Assembly (NCBI GenBank): GCA_045576855.1
Contig: JAZNHG010000026.1
Coordinates: 1 to 46,419, forward strand
Direction: 5' to 3'
DNA length: 46,419 bases
Source: Colimorpha sp045576855
Lineage (GTDB): Bacteria; Bacteroidota; Bacteroidia; Bacteroidales; P3
Under the pieces are notes generated by a model. The model worked only from the letters and a program-made list of their open reading frames with translations, was not told the origin of the DNA and ran no database searches. Made by a program: the position numbers and the translations under genes. Numbering within the stretch: the stretch's first letter is position 1; each line of letters opens with the position of its first letter. Of the stretch, positions 7,995 through 14,960 are shown in pieces.

Positions 7995-8043
7995 TCACAC
8001 CTCTATCTCGCCGCTGATGCGGTCGTCGCCCCAGACGGCGTAC
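7994..8043. repeat. Direct repeat, left copy (duplicated 3' end of the hydrogenase-like gene)
   Basis: These 50 bp match 8593-8642 at 49 positions. The right copy is the genuine end of the minus-strand hydrogenase-like gene. The left copy still reads YAVWGDDRISGEIEV-stop on the minus strand, and the one mismatch is synonymous (ATA against ATC, Ile). Confidence 0.9.
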
Positions 8044-8098
8044 CAACCACAAGCATAGCCTCTCCCCCTCTCTCAATAGGGAAAGGCCATCGTCGGAA

Positions 8099-8533
8099 TC
8101 ACATCCTCGTCAGTTTCAAACTGTAGTGGATATAATAGATGGTATAATCGATTGTGGCACTGCTTATGCCGTGGAGGTAGCAATGCTTTCTGTTGAGTTT
8201 GTCGATGAAGTAGGTCATGGAGCCGTCATCGGCAATGAGGGTGATTCTGTCTTTCTGGATGCTCCAGGTGCCGTTTTTCTCCACCTCGCCCTCGGTGGTG
8301 TGGTGCACGGTGGTGTAGGTGCCGTCGGCTCTGAAGGTAATCTCGGCGGTCTCGCCCTCCCCGAGAGCGGAGTAGGTCTCGGGACTATCGTTGTCAATGG
8401 TATGGGTTACGGTAGACTCGTCCTCATTCCAAGTGCCGATGATGAGTTCCTCAAAGTCCTTCTGGCACCCGGAGAGGCTGAGGGTCAGAGCAGCAACAAC
8501 CACCGCCACGATGGTCTCCAATGTCTTTTTCAT
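8099..8533 (-). CDS. Small lipocalin-like lipoprotein
   Basis: 144 residues. Residues 1-22 are a lipoprotein signal peptide ending in lipobox LSGC (Cys 23). The mature part, IIGTWNEDESTVTH ... ITFRADGTYTTVHH ... NGTWSIQKDRITLI, has the GTW / F..DGT / W.i..d.L..... pattern of the lipocalin-like family common in Bacteroidota lipoproteins. Function is unknown; it should sit in the outer membrane or periplasm. The gene lies inside a 549-bp segment bounded by the 50-bp direct repeat, so it interrupts the usual end of the hydrogenase-like operon. No clear promoter was found in the 60-bp leader. Confidence 0.75.
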   Translation of the reverse strand: MKKTLETIVAVVVAALTLSLSGCQKDFEELIIGTWNEDESTVTHTIDNDSPETYSALGEGETAEITFRADGTYTTVHHTTEGEVEKNGTWSIQKDRITLIADDGSMTYFIDKLNRKHCYLHGISSATIDYTIYYIHYSLKLTRM

Positions 8534-8592
8534 CGTTTTGTTGGTTTTAACAGGCTAATTAATTGATTTACATTCTCTCAAGGCAGGTGTGC

Positions 8593-8642
8593 ATCACACC
8601 TCGATCTCGCCGCTGATGCGGTCGTCGCCCCAGACGGCGTAC
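8593..8642. repeat. Direct repeat, right copy
   Basis: This is the last 49 bp of the hydrogenase-like gene plus one base; it matches 7994-8043 except at one base. Together the copies bracket the lipoprotein gene. Confidence 0.9.
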
Positions 8643-9958
8643 ATGTTCGTGCGGCCTTCGTGGAGGGTCATCTTGCCGGCCTGCTCGAGGTGGAGGCGGT
8701 AGAAGACGCACTGGTGGAGGCTGGCCTGCTGGCAGACCACGTCGGTGGCGAAGGCCTCGCAGGTGGGGGCGCCGCATACGCCGCAGTCGATCTGCGGCAG
8801 ATGCACCTTCATGCGCTCAATCTTCTCCATCTTCTCCAGCGCCTTGCTGATGTCGGGGTCGAGCACCAGCATCGAGCGGGGCTGCACCTCATCGACAGTG
8901 GAGTTCTCGATGAGGTACTCCTGGTACTTCTCCATCTCGCGGTCGCGCGGCATCTCGCCGTTGCGTTCGCGCTCGGCGGCCTTGCGGGCGCGGGCATACA
9001 TGCGCTCGCCGCAGAGGAAGCGGTTGTCGACACTCAGCAGGGCCCCGGCGCACGACTGGTCGCAGGCGCGGAGTTCGAGGAACTCGACGCCCTCCACCTC
9101 GTCGTTCTCCAGCCGGTCGAGAAAGTCCATGACGTTCTCGATACCGTCGATGGCATAGGAGCGTTTGGCGGTGCAGATGCGGCGCTCGCCGTTGGTGAGG
9201 GTGCTGAGGATGGCGTCGGCGCCGAGGCGCTGGCGCGACAGGGGCGGGTACTGGTGGTTCTTGCCCATGTCCTTGATATGCTTGTAGACGCGGTTGTAGA
9301 GCAGGTTCATATTAATCACGCCGTCGATGAGGCTCTTCTCCTCGCCCACGGGAGCCTTGACAGCCGACACCTTGGCGGCGCAGGGGGTGATATAGAAGAG
9401 GCCGATCTCCTCGCGCGGGATGCCGCGGCTGACGAGCTCCTGGACGGCATACATGGCGCTGAGGTCGAGGGGCACCTTGATGGGCATCACGTTCTCGGCC
9501 AGCGAGGGGTACTTAATCTGTATCAGGCGCACGATGGCGGGACAGAACGACGAGATAAGGGGTCGCACGTCGGGGTGCTCGCGGGCGTAGCGCTCCTTGG
9601 CTTCCTTGTAGATCATGGCGGCGCTCTCCACCTCCATCACGTGGGCGAAACCCAGCTCCTGCAGCGAGGCGTAGACCTTCGAGACGCTGATGTCGTCGGG
9701 GAACTGGCCCATGAAAACGGCCGGCAGTAGAGCCACGGAGTGGGGATAGCGCCGGATGTCCTCGAAGTCGTCGTCCTTGATGCGGATGGCCTGGGCGGGG
9801 CAGACCTCGTAGCAGCGGCCGCAGTCGATGCAGCGGTGCTCCTGTATCATAGCTTTGCCACCATGAATACGGATGGCCTCGGTGGGGCAAATCTTCATGC
9901 AGCGCGAGCATCCTATGCAACGCGGTTCGTCTACATTTAAGGCGTGGAAGAATTCCAT
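8594..9958 (-). CDS. [FeFe]-hydrogenase-like iron-sulphur protein, probably sensory
   Basis: 454 residues. Two [4Fe-4S] ferredoxin motifs lead (Cys 14, 17, 20, 24 and 43, 46, 49, 53). The H-cluster domain follows with modified signatures: L1 SSFCP (136-140), L2 TPCAAK (191-196) and L3 with Cys 299 and Cys 303. A C-terminal cysteine cluster (392, 395, 400, 409/417; CGVCGAPTC) suggests another iron-sulphur site. The four H-cluster cysteine ligands are kept, but the first Cys of canonical TSCCP, which relays protons in catalytic enzymes, is Phe 138. Together with the DRTGG and HATPase partners, this fits the putative sensory hydrogenases rather than a bulk H2 producer. It is the last gene of a three-gene operon. 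Confidence 0.8.
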   Translation of the reverse strand: MEFFHALNVDEPRCIGCSRCMKICPTEAIRIHGGKAMIQEHRCIDCGRCYEVCPAQAIRIKDDDFEDIRRYPHSVALLPAVFMGQFPDDISVSKVYASLQELGFAHVMEVESAAMIYKEAKERYAREHPDVRPLISSFCPAIVRLIQIKYPSLAENVMPIKVPLDLSAMYAVQELVSRGIPREEIGLFYITPCAAKVSAVKAPVGEEKSLIDGVINMNLLYNRVYKHIKDMGKNHQYPPLSRQRLGADAILSTLTNGERRICTAKRSYAIDGIENVMDFLDRLENDEVEGVEFLELRACDQSCAGALLSVDNRFLCGERMYARARKAAERERNGEMPRDREMEKYQEYLIENSTVDEVQPRSMLVLDPDISKALEKMEKIERMKVHLPQIDCGVCGAPTCEAFATDVVCQQASLHQCVFYRLHLEQAGKMTLHEGRTNMYAVWGDDRISGEIEV

Positions 9959-9970
9959 AATCTGCTTTAA

Positions 9971-9999
9971 CTACTTAACTACTGTCTACTTAACTACTG
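9971..9999. repeat. 14-bp direct repeat in the gap before the hydrogenase-like gene
   Basis: CTACTTAACTACTG occurs at 9971-9984 and 9986-9999, covering the stop codon of the HATPase gene. It resembles the short simple repeats common between Bacteroidota genes. Confidence 0.7.
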
Positions 10000-10407
10000 G
10001 AAGTTGACTTCCATCTCGACGGTGGTGCCTACGCCGACCTCGGAGGTTACGTTGAGCTTGTCGACATTCTTCTGCATGTTGGGCAGGCCCATGCCGGCAC
10101 CGAAGCCCATGTCGCGCACCTCGGGACGGGCGGTGCTGTGGCCCTCTTCCATAGCCCAGGCTATGTCGGGTATGCCGGGACCCTTGTCGGCCACCACCAT
10201 GCGTATCTTGTCGGGGTCGATGTCGACCAGCACCTTGCCGCCGTAGGCGTGGGCGATGGCGTTCACCTCGGCCTCGTACAGGGCCACCACCACGCGCTTC
10301 ACCACCTGCGGGTTCACATTCAACTGCTTCAGCGTCTTCTTCACCGAACTGCTGGCCTTGCCTGCATTGACGAAGTCGCCCTCGATTACTGTATATTCCT
10401 GATGCAT
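9994..10407 (-). CDS. HATPase_c ATP-binding protein (RsbW/anti-sigma-like)
   Basis: 137 residues from the ATG of MHQEYTVIEGDF; the longer frame upstream runs through a repeat and is rejected. GHKL motifs: N box with EAEVNAIAHAYGG (about residues 46-58), DKGPGIPD (G1, about 75-82), GFGAGMGLPNM (G2, about 100-110), GVGTTVEMEV (G3). Such single-domain ATPases act as serine kinases or anti-sigma-like switches. No sigma or anti-anti-sigma partner is present here; its partner is probably the adjacent DRTGG or hydrogenase-like protein, a conserved neighbourhood in anaerobes. The role is inferred. Confidence 0.8.
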   Translation of the reverse strand: MHQEYTVIEGDFVNAGKASSSVKKTLKQLNVNPQVVKRVVVALYEAEVNAIAHAYGGKVLVDIDPDKIRMVVADKGPGIPDIAWAMEEGHSTARPEVRDMGFGAGMGLPNMQKNVDKLNVTSEVGVGTTVEMEVNFQ

Positions 10408-10415
10408 CTTTTGAT

Positions 10416-10500
10416 AATTTTGAAGGGTGAATTTTGAATTTTGAAACTTGTCGGTCCCCACGCGGGCCCTTCACAATTCACAATTCAACATTCACAATTA
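10416..10500. repeat. Inverted heptamer-repeat region between two operon genes
   Basis: One side has TGAATTT-type heptamers (10428-10445), the other TTCACAA-type heptamers (10470-10498). The sides are near reverse complements around a GC-rich centre, so the transcript could form a long imperfect hairpin between the DRTGG and HATPase genes. Confidence 0.6.
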
Positions 10501-10839
10501 AAACAGCGGTTTCATTCCCAGCTCCCAGAGCAGGCCGCAGGTCTTGAACATCGAGTAGGGGGTGCAGATGAGCACCATGTCGTTCTCGTCGGCCAGCTCG
10601 ACCATGTCCTCGGTGGGGCGCTTGCCGCGCACGAAGATGACCACCTCGAGGTTGGCCATGTCGCAGGTGCGGATGGTCTGCACATTGCACAGGCCCGTGA
10701 TAAGCACGGGCGTGTCCTTCAGCGTGAGCACATCGCTCATCAGGTCGGAAGCGAAACAATGCTCCACTTCCATATCCAGCCGTTCGGTGCCAAGGCCCAC
10801 CGTGGCACCCAGTTTGTCAACAATAGCGCGTAAAGTCAT
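10498..10839 (-). CDS. DRTGG-domain protein
   Basis: 113 residues, about the size of a single DRTGG domain. Recognisable parts: MTLRAIVDKLGATVGLG at the start, FASDLMSDVLTL in the middle, VLITGLCNVQTIRTCDMANL, then VVIFVRGKRP. DRTGG domains occur in phosphotransacetylase Pta and CBS-linked proteins and as stand-alone proteins next to HATPase and [FeFe]-hydrogenase genes in anaerobes. It is a probable small ligand-sensing partner in the cytoplasm; the ligand is unknown. It is the first gene of the operon and has a good promoter. Confidence 0.75.
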   Translation of the reverse strand: MTLRAIVDKLGATVGLGTERLDMEVEHCFASDLMSDVLTLKDTPVLITGLCNVQTIRTCDMANLEVVIFVRGKRPTEDMVELADENDMVLICTPYSMFKTCGLLWELGMKPLF

Positions 10840-10878
10840 ATTACTGATTGCATTAATTTTTTAGTTGTTTTCGAAGTG

Positions 10879-10910
10879 CAAATATACAACTATTTTTCAA
10901 ACCCGCCAAA
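10879..10910 (-). promoter_or_regulatory. Promoter of the DRTGG-HATPase-hydrogenase operon
   Basis: Minus strand TTTG (10910-10907), 20 bp, TATATTTG (10886-10879), 40 bp before the start codon. Exact consensus. Confidence 0.75.
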
Positions 10911-11342
10911 TTTTTTTTCCACCAGACCCGATTTCCCGCCCGCCGACGCCCCTCCGCACCCGAACCGGCCCCCACACAGCCACCCCTCCGCCAGCAGTCG
11001 ACAAGGTAGATAAACATACCCTTCGGCTAACATTCCCCTACCCTGCACCTACTCCTCTCTTACAAAACCAGGAGTTGGTAAGGCGATGGGTAGGAGTATG
11101 GTAAGAGAGGGGTAAGAGGGGGTTGCTGGAAAACCTCGTTTTGAGTGGGTTACGGGGGCACCTTTTTCGGTTCGGAATCAGTTTTTGATTTTTTTTGTAC
11201 AGTTTTTGACACCCGGATTTCCAGCACATAGAAATAACACATATACATCTGTATTTCAACCCACTGCATTCATCGCCACCGCCCCCTGCACAATAAAACG
11301 GCCCGGTCGGCGTTACTAGGGCGGATAAAGTCAGAATCGACT
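10911..11342. other. Intergenic region between the hydrogenase operon and ldcA
   Basis: No gene is visible. Short open frames here show no protein-like composition. The region holds the third, diverged copy of the 11-bp-unit element (listed separately) and then an AT-rich stretch with T runs (11185-11206). No clean TAnnTTTG box was found for ldcA. Confidence 0.6.
11050..11170 (+). repeat. Intergenic 11-bp-unit element, copy C (diverged)
   Basis: ACTCC/GGAGT hairpin arms (11050-11054 and 11071-11075), four degenerate 11-bp units of NNGGTAAGNNG type (11075-11118), a 28-nt spacer, GGGTTAC (11147-11153), then a T-rich block ending in TTTTTCGG. The architecture and spacer length match copies A and B exactly, though the units have drifted. 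CCTCTCTTAC (11054-11063) can also pair with GTAAGAGAGG (11101-11110). Confidence 0.7.
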
Positions 11343-12263
11343 ATGGAAAGAATGACAATAGGCCCGCTGAAGCGAGGCGACCGAGTGGCGCTGGCGGCAC
11401 CGGCGAGGGCCGTGAGCCCCGAGGAGATGGCGCCGGCCATAGCGCAGCTGGAGTCGTGGGGACTGGAGGTAGCGGTGCCGGACGGACTCTACGAGCGCCA
11501 GGGACAGCTGGCCGGCAGCGACAGCCATCGCGCCGCGCTGATGCAGCATCTGCTGGACGACCCCGACGTCAAGGCCATCTTCTGCTGCCGCGGCGGCTAC
11601 GGCTCGGTACGCATCGTTGACAGACTGGATTTCAGCCACTTGGCAGAGCATCCGAAGTGGCTGGTCGGATACAGCGACGTCACCGTGTTCCACAGCCATA
11701 TCCATCGCACCCTCGGCCTGCCCACTCTCCACGCCACCATGCCCATCAACATGCACGGCACCGAGACGCCGGCCACCCGCACGATGCACGACGTACTGTT
11801 TGCCCCGAACGGCGAAGCATTTGATTACGAGTGGGATTCCACGGCGCTGAACCGGCCGGGCACCGCGCGGGCCGAGGTGGTGGGGGGCAACCTCTCCATC
11901 CTCTACAGCCTGCTGGGGTCGGCGTCGCAGATGGACACGCGCGGCAAAATACTGCTCATCGAAGACCTGGACGAGTACCTCTACCACATAGACCGCATGA
12001 TGCAGGCACTGAAGCGCGCCGGCATGCTCGAGGGGCTGGCGGCACTCGTGGTGGGCGGACTGAGCGACATGCACGACAACACGGTGCCCTGGGGGCACAG
12101 AGCTGAGGAAATAGTGGCCGAAACGGTGCAGGAATACCGCTATCCGGTAGTTTTCGAGGCGCCATTCGGACACCTGGGCGACAACAACTTAGCGTTCCCG
12201 CTAGGCATAAAATGCACCCTCGAAGTCTCCAATTCAAAAAAAAGTCGTATCTTTGCACCCTGA
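11343..12263 (+). CDS. ldcA: LD-carboxypeptidase (peptidase S66)
   Basis: 306 residues. S66 enzymes remove the terminal D-Ala from tetrapeptide stems during murein recycling. The Ser-Glu-His set is visible: Ser 111 in VGYSDVT, a Glu in LLIEDLDE (about 207) and His 277 in FGHLGDNN. CCRGGYGSVR (81-90) is the family nucleophile-elbow signature. No signal peptide, so it is cytoplasmic. ATG at 11352 is a possible alternative start. Its last codons contain the promoter of the next gene. It starts a plus-strand run of envelope genes (deacetylase, kdsC, rlpA). Confidence 0.87.
   Translation: MERMTIGPLKRGDRVALAAPARAVSPEEMAPAIAQLESWGLEVAVPDGLYERQGQLAGSDSHRAALMQHLLDDPDVKAIFCCRGGYGSVRIVDRLDFSHLAEHPKWLVGYSDVTVFHSHIHRTLGLPTLHATMPINMHGTETPATRTMHDVLFAPNGEAFDYEWDSTALNRPGTARAEVVGGNLSILYSLLGSASQMDTRGKILLIEDLDEYLYHIDRMMQALKRAGMLEGLAALVVGGLSDMHDNTVPWGHRAEEIVAETVQEYRYPVVFEAPFGHLGDNNLAFPLGIKCTLEVSNSKKSRIFAP
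12248..12255 (+). promoter_or_regulatory. -7 box just before the deacetylase-like gene
   Basis: TATCTTTG lies in the 3' end of ldcA, 8 bp before the next ATG. Transcription would start at or within a few bases of the start codon, giving a leaderless or nearly leaderless mRNA. There is no good TTTG at -33. Confidence 0.5.
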
Positions 12264-13577
12264 ATGCTGCTGATACACGTACCCAAACTGACCAATCGGC
12301 TGGGCTACACACTCAACGTACTGTTCCGCCATGTGTTGCACACCGACTTCAGCATCACCACCGACGAGGCGCTCTACCTGGCCCACGGTGATGCCAAGCT
12401 CAACTACGGCCGTCAGCGACTGGGCGACGGACTGCATCTGAGGAGCGCCAAACTCCTGTTTCAGACCTCGATAGAGGACCAGCACCCCGCCCCCTTCCAG
12501 CGCGACGGGCAGTGGATGCTCTTCCCCGTCTACGGCGCCGACACCGACCTACCCTTCGACCCCCTGGCCGCCACCTTCTACATGGTGAGCCGATACGAGG
12601 AGTATCTACCTCACCACGAGGATGTTCACAGCCGCTTTGTCAGCAGCGAAACCTTGGCCGTGGCCACCGGATTCAACGACGAGCCAGTGGTGGAGCAGTG
12701 GGCCTGCATGCTGGCCAACCTCATTGCCCAGCGCTATCCCGACCACCCGCTGCCGCAGCGCAACTACCATTTCGTACAGACCGTCGATATCGACGCCGCC
12801 TGGTGCTTCTTGCACAAGGGTCTTTTCCGCACGCTGACAGGAGCGCTGCGCGACCTGCTGGCGCGCCGCGACCCCGCCGAGGTGGGCCTGCGCCTCCGCG
12901 TGCTCGGCCACCGCGCCCCCGACCCCTACGACACCTTCGAATACATCCTCGAGCAACACCATCGCGCGCCGGGCTCGCATCTCATATTCTTCTGTCTGCT
13001 AGCCGACTACAGCCACTACGACAAGCCAGCCAGCTACCTCAATCCCCACACGCGGCAGCTGATACAACACCTGGGCGACCACGCCAAGATGGGCATCCAT
13101 CCGGGCTACTACTCGCTGGACCAGCCGCGAAATGTGGACCGCGAAACACAGCGGCTGGAGGGCGTGCTGCACCGCACAATCGTGCGTGCGCGCTACCATT
13201 TCTTACGGCTGCAACTGCCGCGCAGCTACCGCATCCTGCAACATGCAGGCATTCGCCACGACTACACGATGGGCTATGCCGACACCACGGGCTTCCGCGC
13301 CGGCATCAGCTGCCCCTACCCCTTCTACGACCTGGAGCGCGACAACGAGACTGAACTCACAATCCACCCCTTCTGCGTGATGGACACCACGCTGCAGAAA
13401 TACCTGCAACTCACGCCCGACAAGGGAATAGAACGCTACAAAAAGCTGATTGACAACGTGCGACGTGTGGGAGGAACCTTCTGCTGCATCGTCCACAACC
13501 AGAACCTGAGCGAACGCTACGGATGGCAAGGCTGGCGCCACGCCTACGAGCAGATGCTGGAAATGGCAAAACCCTGA
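12264..13577 (+). CDS. Polysaccharide deacetylase-like protein (DUF7033 type)
   Basis: 437 residues, no signal peptide. The N-terminal third (HVPKLTNRLGYTLNVLFRHV) resembles the DUF7033 domain found before NodB-like domains in Bacteroidota. The NodB-like part has QTVDIDAAW (about 172-180, in place of TFDDG), GIHPGYYS (His 279) and YTMGYADTTGFRAG-like sequence (about 330-345). It is predicted to remove an acyl group from a carbohydrate in the cytoplasm or at the membrane; the substrate is unknown. It sits two genes upstream of the T9SS-Wbp operon; VimE of Porphyromonas is a proposed linking-sugar deacetylase, so this is worth comparing, but I cannot establish homology. Confidence 0.65.
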   Translation: MLLIHVPKLTNRLGYTLNVLFRHVLHTDFSITTDEALYLAHGDAKLNYGRQRLGDGLHLRSAKLLFQTSIEDQHPAPFQRDGQWMLFPVYGADTDLPFDPLAATFYMVSRYEEYLPHHEDVHSRFVSSETLAVATGFNDEPVVEQWACMLANLIAQRYPDHPLPQRNYHFVQTVDIDAAWCFLHKGLFRTLTGALRDLLARRDPAEVGLRLRVLGHRAPDPYDTFEYILEQHHRAPGSHLIFFCLLADYSHYDKPASYLNPHTRQLIQHLGDHAKMGIHPGYYSLDQPRNVDRETQRLEGVLHRTIVRARYHFLRLQLPRSYRILQHAGIRHDYTMGYADTTGFRAGISCPYPFYDLERDNETELTIHPFCVMDTTLQKYLQLTPDKGIERYKKLIDNVRRVGGTFCCIVHNQNLSERYGWQGWRHAYEQMLEMAKP

Positions 13578-13585
13578 CACTAAAG

Positions 13586-14107
13586 ATGATAAACTACAAA
13601 GAGAAACTCCAGCCCATCAGGGCTTTCGTTTTCGACTTCGACGGTGTGATGACCAACGGCGACGTGTGGACATACGCCGACCGCGAGACCGTGCGATGCG
13701 GCAACATCAAGGACGGTTTCGCCGTGCAATATGCTGTGAAAAAAGGCTATATCGTGGCCATCATCAGCGGTGCCACGTCGGCCAGCATAGACAACCGCAT
13801 GGCCATGCTGGGCGTGGAGCAATGCTACACCGGCTGCGGCGACAAGATACAGACCTACGAAAAATTCCTGTCGGCCAACGGATTGCGCGACGAAGAGGTG
13901 CTGTGCATGGGCGACGACCTGCCCGACTATCCGATACTGCAGCGCGCCGGAGTGAGCACATGCCCCGCCGATGCCGCCGTGGAAATCAAGGAGATGGTCG
14001 ACTATGTGTCGCACTGTCCCGGTGGGCACGGCTGCGTGCGCGATGTGATAGAGCAGGTGCTCCGCCTGCACGGCAAATGGTTCCACCCCGATGCAGTGGT
14101 ATGGTAG
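13586..14107 (+). CDS. kdsC: KDO-8-phosphate phosphatase (HAD family)
   Basis: 173 residues from the ATG of MINYKEKL; it starts 8 bp after the deacetylase stop. HAD motif I is FDFDGVMT with Asp 17 and Asp 19, motif II lies in IISGATSAS, motif III is GDDLPDYP. The length and lack of a cap domain fit KdsC, a tetramer that hydrolyses KDO-8-P to KDO for the LPS inner core. The GYI..IISG and CPADAA segments are typical. Its stop overlaps the next gene by 7 bp, so translation is probably coupled. Confidence 0.85.
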   Translation: MINYKEKLQPIRAFVFDFDGVMTNGDVWTYADRETVRCGNIKDGFAVQYAVKKGYIVAIISGATSASIDNRMAMLGVEQCYTGCGDKIQTYEKFLSANGLRDEEVLCMGDDLPDYPILQRAGVSTCPADAAVEIKEMVDYVSHCPGGHGCVRDVIEQVLRLHGKWFHPDAVVW

Positions 14108-14835
14108 CCCGACAGCTCATACCGCTGCTGGCATTTCTGCTTCTGGTCCCGGAAACAATTCGGGCACAGAACTATTCGGTCCACGACACAGTGACCGAGT
14201 ATCCCAACAAAGGCACCTACTACCACGATAAATTCGAGGGTCGCAAATGTGCCAGCGGCGAAATATTCGACCAGAACAAGTTCACCGCCGCCCATTGGTG
14301 CATCAAGATGGGCACCTACGTCATGGTCACCAATCGTAATTCCGGCCTACAGGTTATCGTGAAAGTCAACGACCGCTGCCCCAAACGCGGCGTTTTCGAC
14401 ATGAGCCACCGCGCCGCCAACGCCATAGGCATCCGCGGTATGCAACCGGTCACAATACGCTTGCTGCCAGATGGCTACGCCGACAGATGGGCTGCCCAGG
14501 AAACAATGTTCGACTCGGTGCACTCACGATTGAACCCACGAACGCCCGCCGCCACACCGGCTCCCCACGTACAGTCCACACCCACCCCCAAGGCCACCGG
14601 CAGCAAAACGACCTACAACCTGCAACTAGGCACCGCCGCCACCCACGGCGAGATGTATGCCATGCTGCACCGTCTGCCGGCAAAATACCGCGACAGCGCG
14701 GAGATTGAGACGATGGATGACAGCGAAACTCTCTGCCTCACCCTGGGACTGAAGATGACCAAGGCTGAAGCCCGCCAGACGGCGGACAGGCTGCGCAAAA
14801 GCTTTCCAAACGTTAAAATAGTGGCTGCAGATTAA
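14101..14835 (+). CDS. rlpA: RlpA-like double-psi beta-barrel protein
   Basis: 244 residues; ATG overlaps the kdsC stop. Signal peptide 1-22 (cleavage after IRA). The DPBB domain (about 37-120) has GTYYHDKFEGRKCASGEIFD, AAHWCIKMGTYVMVTN and VKVNDRCPKRGVFDMSHRAA. RlpA is a lytic transglycosylase acting on denuded glycan strands at the septum. The catalytic Asp of NDRGP is kept, but the glycine is Cys (NDRCP), and two more Cys lie in the same domain, so a disulphide is possible. The C-terminal 75 residues look like a degenerate SPOR domain. A long overlapping upstream frame in the same phase is only an extension of this frame. Confidence 0.8.
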   Translation: MVARQLIPLLAFLLLVPETIRAQNYSVHDTVTEYPNKGTYYHDKFEGRKCASGEIFDQNKFTAAHWCIKMGTYVMVTNRNSGLQVIVKVNDRCPKRGVFDMSHRAANAIGIRGMQPVTIRLLPDGYADRWAAQETMFDSVHSRLNPRTPAATPAPHVQSTPTPKATGSKTTYNLQLGTAATHGEMYAMLHRLPAKYRDSAEIETMDDSETLCLTLGLKMTKAEARQTADRLRKSFPNVKIVAAD

Positions 14836-14852
14836 AAATTTTAAAACTTTTT

Positions 14853-14883
14853 TTTGCCGTTTTAATAATTATTATTATTTTTG
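14853..14883 (+). promoter_or_regulatory. Promoter of the T9SS-wbp operon
   Basis: TTTG (14853-14856), 19 bp, TATTTTTG (14876-14883): exact Bacteroidota consensus in a very AT-rich stretch. It is the only good promoter seen ahead of porP, and no equally good one was found inside the ten-gene run. Confidence 0.75.
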
Positions 14884-14893
14884 CACAATCAAA

Positions 14894-14916
14894 TCCGGGC
14901 CTTAATGGAGGCCGGA
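14894..14916 (+). promoter_or_regulatory. 5'-leader hairpin of the T9SS-wbp operon
   Basis: TCCGG(G)CCT pairs with AGGCCGGA (one bulged G, loop TAATGG) within the first 30 nt of the predicted transcript. It may protect the 5' end of the mRNA or be a regulatory target; no known riboswitch was recognised. Confidence 0.45.
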
Positions 14917-14960
14917 CGATTGAAGCAAACATTGTATAATAGACTAAAAAACAAGCCATT

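Noticed and set aside
10865..11104. Short open frames in the gap between the hydrogenase operon and ldcA
   Set aside because: Composition is proline/threonine low complexity and the frames run over the promoter and repeat.
11209..11232. GGATTTCCAGCACA shared with 46009-46024
   Set aside because: Short match in a different position relative to the 11-bp-unit element; treated as chance or promoter-related similarity.
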